Shown: positions 18,465 through 27,500 of the stretch, in pieces
Layout: each line of letters begins with the position of its first letter
Position numbering within the stretch: the first letter of the stretch is position 1
From: Bradyrhizobium amphicarpaeae
Lineage (GTDB): Bacteria > Pseudomonadota > Alphaproteobacteria > Rhizobiales > Xanthobacteraceae
Reading direction: 5' to 3'
NCBI RefSeq assembly: GCF_002266435.3
Contig: NZ_CP029426.2
Location: forward strand, 5,052,001 to 5,116,000
DNA length: 64,000 bases
The notes under the pieces: generated by a model
Told to the model about the DNA's origin: nothing
Seen by the model: only the letters and a program-made list of their open reading frames with translations
Database searches by the model: none
Position numbers and translations under genes: made by a program

Positions 18465-20810
18465 TTGTTTAAGGTGGTTCAGCCGCTTTTGCGCCGTCGT
18501 TCAGCGTTGTCTGGAACGCTCCTTCTGTTGTCCTCCGCCTTCGTGCTCGGCGCCTGCATCGTGACCGCCGACAGGTCGATCGAAGCCGATCCAAAGGACC
18601 CGCGCGCCCAGGACATCGCCGACAAGGTCCGCTCCCTCGATCTCCAGCCACGTCAACCCGCGGATGCAGGCACAGGCGGCATTGCGCAGGCAAGATCATC
18701 GAAGCCGGCGATCTATCTCAGCGATGGTGCAACGCCGCAAGGCGGCGCGCTGGCCGAGCGCGACGATGGCGGCGGCAGCGGCTACGACCTCAATTTCGAG
18801 AACGCGCCGGTCGCCAGCGTCGCAAAGGTCATCCTTGGTGACGTACTCAACGTCGGCTACACGATCGATCCGCGCGTCCAGGGAACTGTGACCCTGGCCT
18901 CGGTGCGGCCGGTGCCCAAGGCGGACGCGCTCTTCGTGCTGGAGAACGCGCTGCGCATGTCCGGTGTCGCGCTGGTCCGTGACCGCACCGGCTATCGCCT
19001 GCTGCCGGCGCCGGAGGCCGGTCCCGGCGGCGTCGACCGCTCCATGAACGCCGCGGCCGGCCAGGGCGTCACCGTGGTGCCGCTGCGCTACGTTTCGGCG
19101 CAGAACATCTTCAAGCTGCTCGATGCCTTCGGCGTGAAGGCCCAGACCATGCGTCCGGACAGCGCCCGCAACACGCTGATCGTCAGCGGCAGCGGCACCG
19201 ACCGGGCGACAGCGGTCGACACCATCCTCTCCTTCGACGCCGACTGGATGCGCGGGCAATCGGTCGGCATCTTCCCGGTGCGAAACTCCACGCCCGAGCC
19301 GCTGATCTCCGAGATCGAAAAGATCATGGATTCAGGCGAAGGCGGACTGGGCCAGAACGTGGTGAAATTCCAGCCGATCGGCCGGCTCAACGCGATCCTG
19401 GTCGTCAGCCAGAAACCGGAATACCTCAAGCGCGCGCAGACATGGATCACGCGGCTGGACCGCTCCGACACCGACGGCGTGAACCTGAAGTCCTATCCGC
19501 TGCGTTACGGCAACTCCAAGGCGGTAGTGGCACTGCTGAATGAGATCCTGTTCAGCCAGAGCGCGACCAGCAGTTCCTCGCTCGACAATTCCGCCGGCCA
19601 GATCTCGCCCGGCGCGGGCATCGCGACGTCCTCGTCCGGGACCAATCCGATCGCCTCGCTCAGTGCGCTTCCAACCGCAGCCTCGGGCGCCGCAACCCCG
19701 GTCACCGGCGCTCCCGGCTCGTCGCTGGCCGCGCGTCCCGCCCCTGCGGCGTCGGGCGTACCCGGCCAGGATAACGGCTCCGGCTCGCTGCTCGGCAGCG
19801 GCGCAAAACCCGTCAACAATGCCATCCTTCAGAACGTTCGCATCACCGCCGACGTCACCAACAACGCGGTGCTGGTCTATGCCAACGCGGAATCGCAGCG
19901 CGTCGTCGAGCAGACGATCCGGCAAATCGACCGGCCGCAGCGCCAGATCGCGATCGAGGCGACGATCGCCGAAGTCACGCTGAACGACGCGCTGAACTAC
20001 GGCGTCCAGTTCTTCATCGCCAGCAAGCAAGGCTCGGTCTCCAACGTCATCGGCGGTGTCAGCAACAGCGCCGCGGTCGGCAGCAACGTCGAGCAGCAGA
20101 CCAGCGCGGTCAACGCCGCCGCCGGCGCGCTGCTCGGCCGCGCGCTGCCCGGCTTCAACTTTCTGATCGGCGCGGAAAACTCCCCGCGCGTGGTGCTCGA
20201 TGCGCTCCACAACGTCACCACCGTCAAGGTGCTGTCCAACCCGTCGCTGGTCGTGCTGGACAACCAGCCGGCGACCTTGCAGGTCGGCGACCAGGTCCCG
20301 TTCTCGACCGGCACCGCGACCGTGCTGACCGCGAACAACACCGTCGTCAACACCATCGACTACAAGAACACCGGCATCATCCTGCGTGTGCTCCCGCGCG
20401 CCAACGCCAACGGCAACGTCGTGCTCGACATCGAGCAGGAGATCTCGAGCGTCGCCGCCGGCAGCACCGGCTCGCTGACGCCGACGATCTCGCAGCGCCG
20501 AGTCAAGAGCTCGATCGCGGTGACGAGCGGGCAGACCGTGCTGCTCGCCGGCCTGATCAGCGAGACCGAGAACAAGCAACGTCAGGGCATTCCGATCCTC
20601 GATTCCCTTCCCGGCGTCGGCGATGCGTTCTCGCACCAGGGCACGACGCGCGCCCGCACCGAGCTGATCCTGTTCATCCGCCCGACCGTCATCAAGGACG
20701 GCGTCGATGCGCACGTCATTGCGGAGGAGATGCGCAGCAAGATGAACAGCCGCCTGGTCGGCACCAGCAATCCCGTCGTCACCGTGAACCCGCCCAAGGC
20801 GGCGCGCTAG
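18465..20810 (+). CDS. gspD: Type II secretion outer-membrane secretin GspD
   Basis: About 781 residues; the TTG at 18465 or the GTG at 18474 is the likely start. The N-terminus is basic, then hydrophobic, ending in a lipobox-like VLGAC (Cys31), so it may be a self-piloting lipoprotein. Ordered domains: N0 (DLNFENAPVASVAKVILGDVLNVGYTID from about 107), N1-N3 repeats with a long Ser/Ala/Gly insertion at about 365-445, then the secretin core (VLSNPSLVVLDNQPATLQVGDQVPF, the VKSSIAVTSGQTVLLAGLI loop and RTELILFIRPTVI at the end). It forms the outer-membrane gate of the T2SS. The prepilin peptidase follows 3 bp later. Confidence 0.95.
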   Translation: MFKVVQPLLRRRSALSGTLLLLSSAFVLGACIVTADRSIEADPKDPRAQDIADKVRSLDLQPRQPADAGTGGIAQARSSKPAIYLSDGATPQGGALAERDDGGGSGYDLNFENAPVASVAKVILGDVLNVGYTIDPRVQGTVTLASVRPVPKADALFVLENALRMSGVALVRDRTGYRLLPAPEAGPGGVDRSMNAAAGQGVTVVPLRYVSAQNIFKLLDAFGVKAQTMRPDSARNTLIVSGSGTDRATAVDTILSFDADWMRGQSVGIFPVRNSTPEPLISEIEKIMDSGEGGLGQNVVKFQPIGRLNAILVVSQKPEYLKRAQTWITRLDRSDTDGVNLKSYPLRYGNSKAVVALLNEILFSQSATSSSSLDNSAGQISPGAGIATSSSGTNPIASLSALPTAASGAATPVTGAPGSSLAARPAPAASGVPGQDNGSGSLLGSGAKPVNNAILQNVRITADVTNNAVLVYANAESQRVVEQTIRQIDRPQRQIAIEATIAEVTLNDALNYGVQFFIASKQGSVSNVIGGVSNSAAVGSNVEQQTSAVNAAAGALLGRALPGFNFLIGAENSPRVVLDALHNVTTVKVLSNPSLVVLDNQPATLQVGDQVPFSTGTATVLTANNTVVNTIDYKNTGIILRVLPRANANGNVVLDIEQEISSVAAGSTGSLTPTISQRRVKSSIAVTSGQTVLLAGLISETENKQRQGIPILDSLPGVGDAFSHQGTTRARTELILFIRPTVIKDGVDAHVIAEEMRSKMNSRLVGTSNPVVTVNPPKAAR

Positions 20811-20813
20811 GGC

Positions 20814-21392
20814 GTGACGGATCGGGCGGCGAGGGTCGGGACGGGCGCTGCGCTCGCGCTCGCCCTGCTGCTCGGCGTCATCGCAAGCCTCGTCACTGCC
20901 CCGGGCGCCGAAGGCCTTTACGGCGCGTTCCTGGCCGCCCTGATGCTTGCGATCGCGGCGAACGATGCGCGCCACTACCGCATTCCGAACGAGCTGACGG
21001 GCGCCGCCTTCGCGCTCGCGCTGCTTCGTGCCGGCGCGTTCGTGCCCGATATCGGTGCCGAGGCGCTGCTCTGGCCGCTGACCCGCGCCGCGGCCACGGG
21101 CCTGCCGCTGCTGCTGCTGATGGTGCTCTACCGCCGCTGGCGCGGTCGCGACGGGCTCGGGCTCGGCGACGTCAAGCTCGCCGCGGTCTGCGGCGCCTGG
21201 CTTGACCTTGCGACCGTCGTCGTGGTGATCGAGCTTGCGGCGTTGCTTGCGATCGGTGCCTATGCCGCCAATGCCGCCCTGCAACGGAAGCCGCTGCGCG
21301 CCACGGCCTTCCTGCCGTTCGGGCTGTTCCTGGCGCCGGCGATCTGGATCGGCTGGCTGGGCGAGACCTGGTACGTGAACTGGCTCGGCTGA
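20814..21392 (+). CDS. gspO: A24-family prepilin peptidase (GspO-like, short form)
   Basis: 192 residues with a GTG start, almost entirely hydrophobic (about 6 membrane helices). The two aspartates of type IV prepilin peptidases are present: D51 in IAANDARHYRIPNELT and D119 in the GLGLGDVKL (GxGD) motif. The protein lacks the usual N-terminal cytoplasmic domain with four cysteines that methylates the new N-terminus in canonical GspO/PilD of about 280 residues, so it is a peptidase-only form. It should cleave GspG, H, I, J and K. It lies 3 bp after gspD in one operon. Confidence 0.88.
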   Translation: MTDRAARVGTGAALALALLLGVIASLVTAPGAEGLYGAFLAALMLAIAANDARHYRIPNELTGAAFALALLRAGAFVPDIGAEALLWPLTRAAATGLPLLLLMVLYRRWRGRDGLGLGDVKLAAVCGAWLDLATVVVVIELAALLAIGAYAANAALQRKPLRATAFLPFGLFLAPAIWIGWLGETWYVNWLG

Positions 21393-21632
21393 AAGCGAGG
21401 GGCTGGATCATCGCCATTGCGGACCCTGCTCACATCAAAGATGCGAAAACAACCCCATGCACAGTAGAAGGCGGCCGCGTTATCAAGGACTTAGGGGTTG
21501 CACTCACGACGGTTTTGACCGAGCGATTTGACGCGTCGGGCAAAACACCGGCATGGCGGTCTTCGTGACGTCGATGGTCCGCGCCGCCCATTCCTGAACA
21601 CCAGGAGCCGGCGGGCCTTCAAGGCGCAGCGC

Positions 21633-22196
21633 TCAGTGCTCGCGGCTCGGCGTCCATTCCAGCGCCCGCAGGCGGGCCTGGGCGATCTCTCCGCGCGTCA
21701 TCTTGGTGGTGACGGCGTCGCGGATCCTGGCCCGCGCCTCGCGTGCCGGCGGCGGTGCCGCCGCCGTGGACAGATTGAGCCATTTGGAAGCTTCGACGAT
21801 GTCCTGCGGCACGCCCTGGCCGCGATCGTAGAGCAGACCCAGCGAATATTGAGCGCGGCTGTCGCCCTGCTCCGCCGCGCGCCGGTACCACATCGCAGCC
21901 TCGGTGTAGTTCTGCGGCACGCCGCGGCCGGTCTCGAACAGGAAACCGAGATAAGATTGTGCCGCCGCGTTGCCCCGCTCGGCGAGCGGGATGAAGATGC
22001 GGGATGCCGTGACATAGTCCTGACGATTGAAAGCGGAGACGCCCTGGCGGAACGATTGGGCGTGGGCCGGGACTGCGAAGGCCAAAGTCAGCAGAACGGC
22101 GGCACAGCCCCACCGCGCCCGTCGCCAAAAGCCGGGCGTCTGCGGCGCCGCATGACCGAACCTCGGATCCCGATTGTGGAGGGTCTCCATGCCCAC
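21633..22196 (-). CDS. Exported Sel1-repeat (SLR) protein
   Basis: 187 residues. The start is the GTG at 22196 (GGGGAG five bases upstream), with an ATG two codons on. A signal peptide is visible (WGCAAVLLTLAFAVPAHAQ, cleaved after AHA at about residue 46). Two or three Sel1-like alpha/alpha repeats follow: GNAAAQSYLGFLFETGRGVPQNY and GDSRAQYSLGLLYDRGQGVPQD, each ending in A-x-W-Y/L-x-x-A-A-like helices. SLR proteins are periplasmic scaffolds for protein contacts. The partner is unknown; it lies between the T2SS and the beta-helix pair but is not coupled to either. Confidence 0.8.
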   Translation of the reverse strand: MGMETLHNRDPRFGHAAPQTPGFWRRARWGCAAVLLTLAFAVPAHAQSFRQGVSAFNRQDYVTASRIFIPLAERGNAAAQSYLGFLFETGRGVPQNYTEAAMWYRRAAEQGDSRAQYSLGLLYDRGQGVPQDIVEASKWLNLSTAAAPPPAREARARIRDAVTTKMTRGEIAQARLRALEWTPSREH

Positions 22197-22264
22197 CCGC
22201 GCTCCCCTGCTTGTGCGGCCAGACTAGTCTGCAGGCATTCTGAAATCCATAGGGACCCCGGGCG

Positions 22265-22294
22265 CAAAAAAGCTCCGGGCGCAACGCGCCCGGA
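22265..22294 (-). terminator. Rho-independent terminator
   Basis: On the minus strand a perfect 9-bp stem (TCCGGGCGC with GCGCCCGGA, 3-nt loop) is followed by a run of T residues. It lies 20 bp beyond the stop of the frameshifted beta-helix gene, so it would end that transcript. Confidence 0.8.
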
Positions 22295-22313
22295 ACTCGT
22301 CGATAGCGTCGGC

Positions 22314-23161
22314 CTAATGATATCCGCCCGCGGTGGCCGGTGTCGTGTCCGGAGCGTTGCCGTTGATCTGGTTGTCCAGATAGGACAGTACGTTGCCAGT
22401 CGTTGCTGCGCCGAGATTGTTGACGATTACCGAGCGGCCGATCCGGGCTGCCGCAGCGCCGCTGAGGGCAAGAGCCGTGCTCAGATTCTCGGAGATGGTG
22501 CTGTTGTTGACCTGCACGTTGGACGAACCCTGCACGTTCAGGCCGACGAAGTTCTTGTGAATGGCGGTGTTGTTGATCAGGACCCGGGTGCTGCCGCCAT
22601 TGGTGTTGATGCTGATCCCCCGCCAGCCGCCGCAGCGCCGTTGTGCGAAATGACGCTGTCGCGGATCATCAGCATCGAGTTGAAATTCGACGGATTGGAG
22701 AAAATGCCGGTTCCCGACGCGCCGTTGAAATCCCTGATGAAGCAGTGCTCGATGACCACCGAGGCCGCCTGGAGGATGTTGACGCCCTTGAGTCCCGTGC
22801 CGGCACCTGAGATGTCGAGACCGCGCAGCACCACGTGATCGGTCGCCGCGGCGTTGACGTTGACGCCATTGGTGCCGGACCCCAGGATGCTGCCGACGAC
22901 GCCTTCGCAGTAGATCGAAATTGCCTTGGTGATCGTCACCGCGCCGTAGCCGGCGGAATCGAGACAATTGATCTCGCCGCCGGCGGCCGTCTTCGAGATT
23001 GCGCCGGCGAAGGTCTTGCACGGAGCGGTGCGGCTGCACGGATTGACGTCATCGCCGACACCGGAAACCCACGTTCTGGTCGCCTGGGCATGAGCCGGCT
23101 GCGACACGGCGAACGGCAAGACCAATCCCGCCAAGAGCGCCCATAGAGCAATGCGACGCAT
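22314..23161 (-). pseudogene. Frameshifted beta-helix protein, tandem paralogue of the upstream gene
   Basis: The ATG at 23161 has GGGAGG six bases upstream and encodes a signal peptide (MRRIALWALLAGLVLPF to AHAQ) and the first three quarters of a right-handed beta-helix protein. Alignment with the intact neighbour at 23233-24078 breaks after SVISHNGAAA. One base is missing next to a C5 run (G5 on the coding strand) at 22617-22621, and homology resumes one frame over from GISINTNGGS to NGNAPDTTPATAGGYH. Without the lesion it would be about 282 residues, like the paralogue. It could be a real pseudogene, a slippage-tolerant gene or a sequencing error. Confidence 0.82.
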
Positions 23162-23232
23162 TTTCAACCTCCCAAATTGAACTGAAAATTTCACGCTATT
23201 GTTGCCAGAAGAAAGTCACGAGCAGCTGCGGG

Positions 23233-24078
23233 CTAGTGATACCCGCCCGCGGTGGCCGGCGTCGTGTCCGGCGCGTTGCCGTTGATCTGGTTGTCCAGAT
23301 AAGACAGCACATTGCCGGAGGTCGCTGCCCCCAGATTGTTGACGATCACAGAGCGGCCGATGCGAGCCGCGGCGGCGCCGCTAAGGGCGAGGCCCGTACC
23401 GAGATTTTCGGAGATGGTGCTGTTGTTGATCTGGACGTTGGACGATCCCTGCACGGTTACGCCAACGAAGTTCTTGTGGATGGCCGTGTTGTTGAGAAGG
23501 CCCCGCGAACTGCCACCGTTGGTATTGATGCTGATTCCGGCGCCATCGGCCGCGGTGCCGTTGTGCGAGATCACGCTGTCGCGGATCATGAGCATCGAAT
23601 TGAAGTTCAACGGATTGACGAAGACGCCGACCCCGCCCGCACTGTTGAAGTTCCTGATGTAGCAGTGCTCGATGACCACCGAGGCCGCCTGGAGGATGTT
23701 GACGCCCTTGATGCCGGTTCCGGCCCCGTCGATATCCAGGCCGCGCAGCACGATGTGATCGGTCGCGGCTGCGTTCACGATCACGCCGGAGCTCCCGGCT
23801 GCGAGGATGCCGCCGACGACGCCTTCGCAATAGATAGAGATCGCCTTGGTGATGGTCACGACGCCGAACCCCGCGGAGTCGAGACAATTGATCTCTCCGC
23901 CCGCCGCCGTCTTCGAGATCGCCCCGGGAAAGGTCTTACATGGGGCGGTGCGGCTGCAGGGATTGGCGTCGTCGCCCACGCCCGACACCCATGTTCTGGT
24001 GGCCTGGGCATGAGCCGGTGTTGCGATCAACGGTGCGAACAATCCTGCGACCAGAGCCAAGAGTGCAATTCGACGCAT
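23233..24078 (-). CDS. Exported right-handed beta-helix repeat protein
   Basis: 281 residues from the ATG at 24078, which has GGGAGGA close upstream. The signal peptide is MRRIALLALVAGLFAPLIA, cleaved after AHA. The mature start ATRTWVSGVGDDANPCSRTAPCKTF has two cysteines. Beta-helix coils follow, rich in V/I-N-N and S-V-I patterns (DHIVLRGLDIDG, SVVIEHCYIRNF, SNVQINNSTISENL, GRSVIVNNLG). It has the fold of pectate-lyase-like proteins, but no lyase residues can be assigned. It is exported by Sec and might be a substrate of the neighbouring T2SS (inference). It is 84% or so identical by eye to the frameshifted copy 71 bp downstream. Confidence 0.82.
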   Translation of the reverse strand: MRRIALLALVAGLFAPLIATPAHAQATRTWVSGVGDDANPCSRTAPCKTFPGAISKTAAGGEINCLDSAGFGVVTITKAISIYCEGVVGGILAAGSSGVIVNAAATDHIVLRGLDIDGAGTGIKGVNILQAASVVIEHCYIRNFNSAGGVGVFVNPLNFNSMLMIRDSVISHNGTAADGAGISINTNGGSSRGLLNNTAIHKNFVGVTVQGSSNVQINNSTISENLGTGLALSGAAAARIGRSVIVNNLGAATSGNVLSYLDNQINGNAPDTTPATAGGYH

Positions 24079-24564
24079 TTCTCGTCCTCCCAAGATTAAG
24101 CTGAGATCAGCTTGTTGCCATGCACAAGTCTTCGCTGCCGCAGCCCGCGGTTGGCGCGGCCCTACGGCATCATTCTCCATATTTCGCTGAAACTTCGCCC
24201 GCCGTTTTCGGCGCTCGCAATACGGCCTTCGTGTTCAAATGATTGGGTACGCAACACTATTGGGAAAAAAGAAGCAGACTATTCGGCGCTTCGGATCACG
24301 CAACTGTTGCGCGATGGGTCGCGGGCCTTCTAGTGGTCGCGCCGGATCAGGCAAGGTTCAATCTGACGTAGCAATTTTACAGGGATTTTTGCGCGAGGGA
24401 AGCGTGCTTCATGCGTCGCGAACGGAATCGGGGATGGCCGACGGCGACAGCCAGCTCCCAAGCGAGATCGCAAACGCATCGTTGACGTCGAGAACCCGAC
24501 CAAACCTCTCCGCCGTAACGGAAGGTTCAGCCGGCGCTGCGTCGATTCGACGCGACCGGCGCTG
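24079..24564. other. 486-bp intergenic stretch with no supported gene
   Basis: It lies between the beta-helix gene start and the stop of the metalloprotease gene. It should contain the promoter of the beta-helix gene near its left end. Short open frames on the plus strand (for example 24239-24601) have no ribosome-binding site and no recognisable protein features, and I see no clear terminator, repeat or RNA. Confidence 0.5.
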
Positions 24565-27500
24565 TCAGCTCAGCAGAAAGCCGTGTCCCTGCAAGTTGTG
24601 AACAAAATCGGCCAGAATGTCGTTCACGGCCGCGTCGTGACTGCCCGACTGTTGTGTCCACAACTCTGACGCAGTCGGCAAATTGATCGGTGCGGGCATG
24701 GCGTCCGGTACCTCGGACGCGGTGGCCAACGAAGTCTCGCTCTGGGTGAAATTGAACGCAAAGCCATCACCGGAGGTCCCGAGCCCCGCAGTCGCGGGCG
24801 GCGCTGCGCCGATGGTGCCGTCGCCATTGAGATCCTGGTGAAGCGTCGGCTCCAGCGCCTTCAGCGCGGCATCGGTCCCCAGCATCTCGGGCGCCGAACC
24901 GAGCGTCCTGAGGAAGTTGCCATTGCTGTCCGTGCTCCACACCGAATAATGGCCACTCGACGAGTCCTTCCAGACCGCGTCATAGCCGCCGCCGGACACC
25001 TGCTCGGCGCCGATGACCTTCCACGTTCCCCAGTCGGCCGCGATCACCGCAGAGCCCGCATATTTCAAGGTAGGCCCAGTGCCGGTGGCGATGCTGTCCA
25101 TGTGGTAGTTGCCGCCGGAGAGGACCAGGCGAGTCGATCCCAGCGACTCGATCGTAGTGCCGCTGGAAACGGGGGTGCCGATCGTGCCGTCGCCGTTGAG
25201 GTCCTGTTGCAGCGTCGGCTCCAGTGCCTTCAGCGCGGCATCGGTGCCCAGCATCTCGGGTGCTGAACCGAGCGTGGCCAGGAAGTTGCCGTTGCTGTCC
25301 GTGCTCCACACCGAGTAATGGCCGCCCGACGTATCCTTCCAGACCGCGTCATAGCCGCCGCCGGACACCTGCTCGACGCCGATGACCTTCCACGTTCCCC
25401 AGTCGGCCGCGATCACTGCGGAGCCGGCATATTTCAGCGTAGGCCCGGTGCCGGTCGCGATGCTGTCCATGTGGTAGTTGCCGCCGGAGAGCACCAGACG
25501 TGTCGATCCGAGCGCCTCGATCGTGGTGCCGCTGGAAACGGGGGGGCCGATCGTGCCGTCGCCGTTGAGATCCTGATGCAGCGTCGGCTCCAGCGCCTGC
25601 AGCGACGCGTCGCTCCCCAGGACTTCGGGGGCAGCGGCAAGCGTGGTCTGGAAGTTGCCGGTGCTGTCCGTGCTCCAGACCGAATAATGCGCGTTCGCCG
25701 AATTCTTCCAGACGACGTCATAACCACCGCCCGCCACCTGCTCGGCGGCAATGACCGACCACGTGCCGTAATCGGGCGCGTTCACGGCAGAGCCGCCAAA
25801 TTTGAGGATTGGCGCGGTGCCGCTCGAGATGTCGGCCAGGTAATAGGTGCCACCTGACAAGACCGTTTTGGTCGAGCCGAACGCCTCGACCGTGACGCCG
25901 CTGACGGCGGGGGCAACGGGGACCCCGATGGTGCCGTCGCCGTTGAGATCCTGGTGCAGCGTCGGCTCCAGGGCCTGCAGCGACGCATCGCTCCCCAGCA
26001 CTTCGGGGGCAGCGGCAAGCGTGGTCTGGAAATTGCCGGTGCTGTCCGTGCTCCAGACCGAATAGTGCGCGTTCGCCGAATTTTTCCAGACGACGTCATA
26101 ACCGCCGCCCGCCACCAGCTCGGCGGCAATGACCGACCACGTGCCGAAATCGGGCGCGTTCACGGCAGAGCCGCCAAATTTGAGGATCGGCGCGGTGCCG
26201 CTAGAGATGTCGGCCAGGTAATAGGTGCCACCTGACAAGACCGTTTTGGTCGAGCCGAACGCCTCGACCGTGACGCCGCTTACGACGGGGACCCCGATCG
26301 CGCCGTCGCCGTTGAGATCCTGATGCAGCGTCGGCTCAAGGGCCTGCAGCGACGCGTCGCTCCCCAGCACTTCGGGGGCAGCGGCAAGCGTGGTCTGGAA
26401 GTTGCCAGTGCTGTCCGTGCTCCAGACCGAATAGTGCGCGTTCGCCGAATTCTTCCAGACGACGTCATAACCGCCGCCCGCAACCTGCTCGGCGGCAACG
26501 ACCGACCACGTGCCGAAATCGGGCGCGTTCACGACAGACCCGCCAAATTTGAGGGTCGGCCCGGTGCCGGTCGAAATGTTGTTCAGGTAATAGGTGCTGC
26601 CGGATAGGACCGTGCTCGTCGAGCCGAACGCCTCGATCACGATCACCAGGCTGGAGCTTGCGACGGTGCCGTCGGCGAATTTGAAGTACTCGATACTCGT
26701 GGCGGTATCGGTGCCGTCAGGAGAACCGCTGCGCAGGTCGACCAGGGTGAAGGTCTGCGTGGTGGCGCTATACGAAATCGTGTAGCTCGCCCGGCTGCCC
26801 GAATACACCGCGGTGTCGGTGCCCGAGCCGCCGATGATGGTATCGTTGCCCCCTCCGCCGGTGATCGTGTCGTTGCCGCCGCCACCGTTCAGCGTATTGG
26901 CGATGGCGTTGCCGACGATGGTGTCGTTGCCGGATCCGCCGATGGCGTTGTCGATGTAGGAGCGTGCGTCGCCGTTATAGAGATAGGAGTTGTAGACGTT
27001 GCCCGACGCGTAATGGCCATCGCCGAGATAAGCCAATTGCACGGAGGAGAACACCGACGAGGCGCCGGGATTGAGATTGATGCTCAAATTCGTCGTGTAG
27101 TTCGACAGGTCGAATGTATCGACGCCGCCGCCGTCCCAGACCGTCTCGTAGATGCGGTTGGCCGAGCCGCCGACGCCGCCACCCGGCGCGAGCTGCCCGA
27201 CGCCGTTGATGGACTCCTGCCCGGTGGTCGGATTCCAGGTGTAGACGGTGTTGCCGCTCTGGGTCCCGTAATCCGCGCCGTACATCGTCTGCAACGCGAG
27301 GATATCGTTGGCCATATAGGTCTGCGAATATCCGTACGCTTCGTTGGTGTAGCCGGACGTGGTCGAACCGCCGACATAGCTGCGATAGCTCATGACGGTG
27401 TATTCGCTGTCGTCATGCGCGCTCGGCACCGCGACATTGGCGGGGCCACCGGTCTCCTGGCTGTGCTTGAGGCCGAGAGCGTGGCCGAGCTCGTGCAGCG

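Noticed and set aside
24239..24601. 120-residue plus-strand frame in the gap before the metalloprotease gene
   Set aside because: It overlaps the end of the protease gene and shows no domain or start signal.
24790..26640. Repeat array considered as CRISPR or a mobile element
   Set aside because: Units of about 369 bp are in frame and encode W-rich protein domains; there are no short spacers or transposase.
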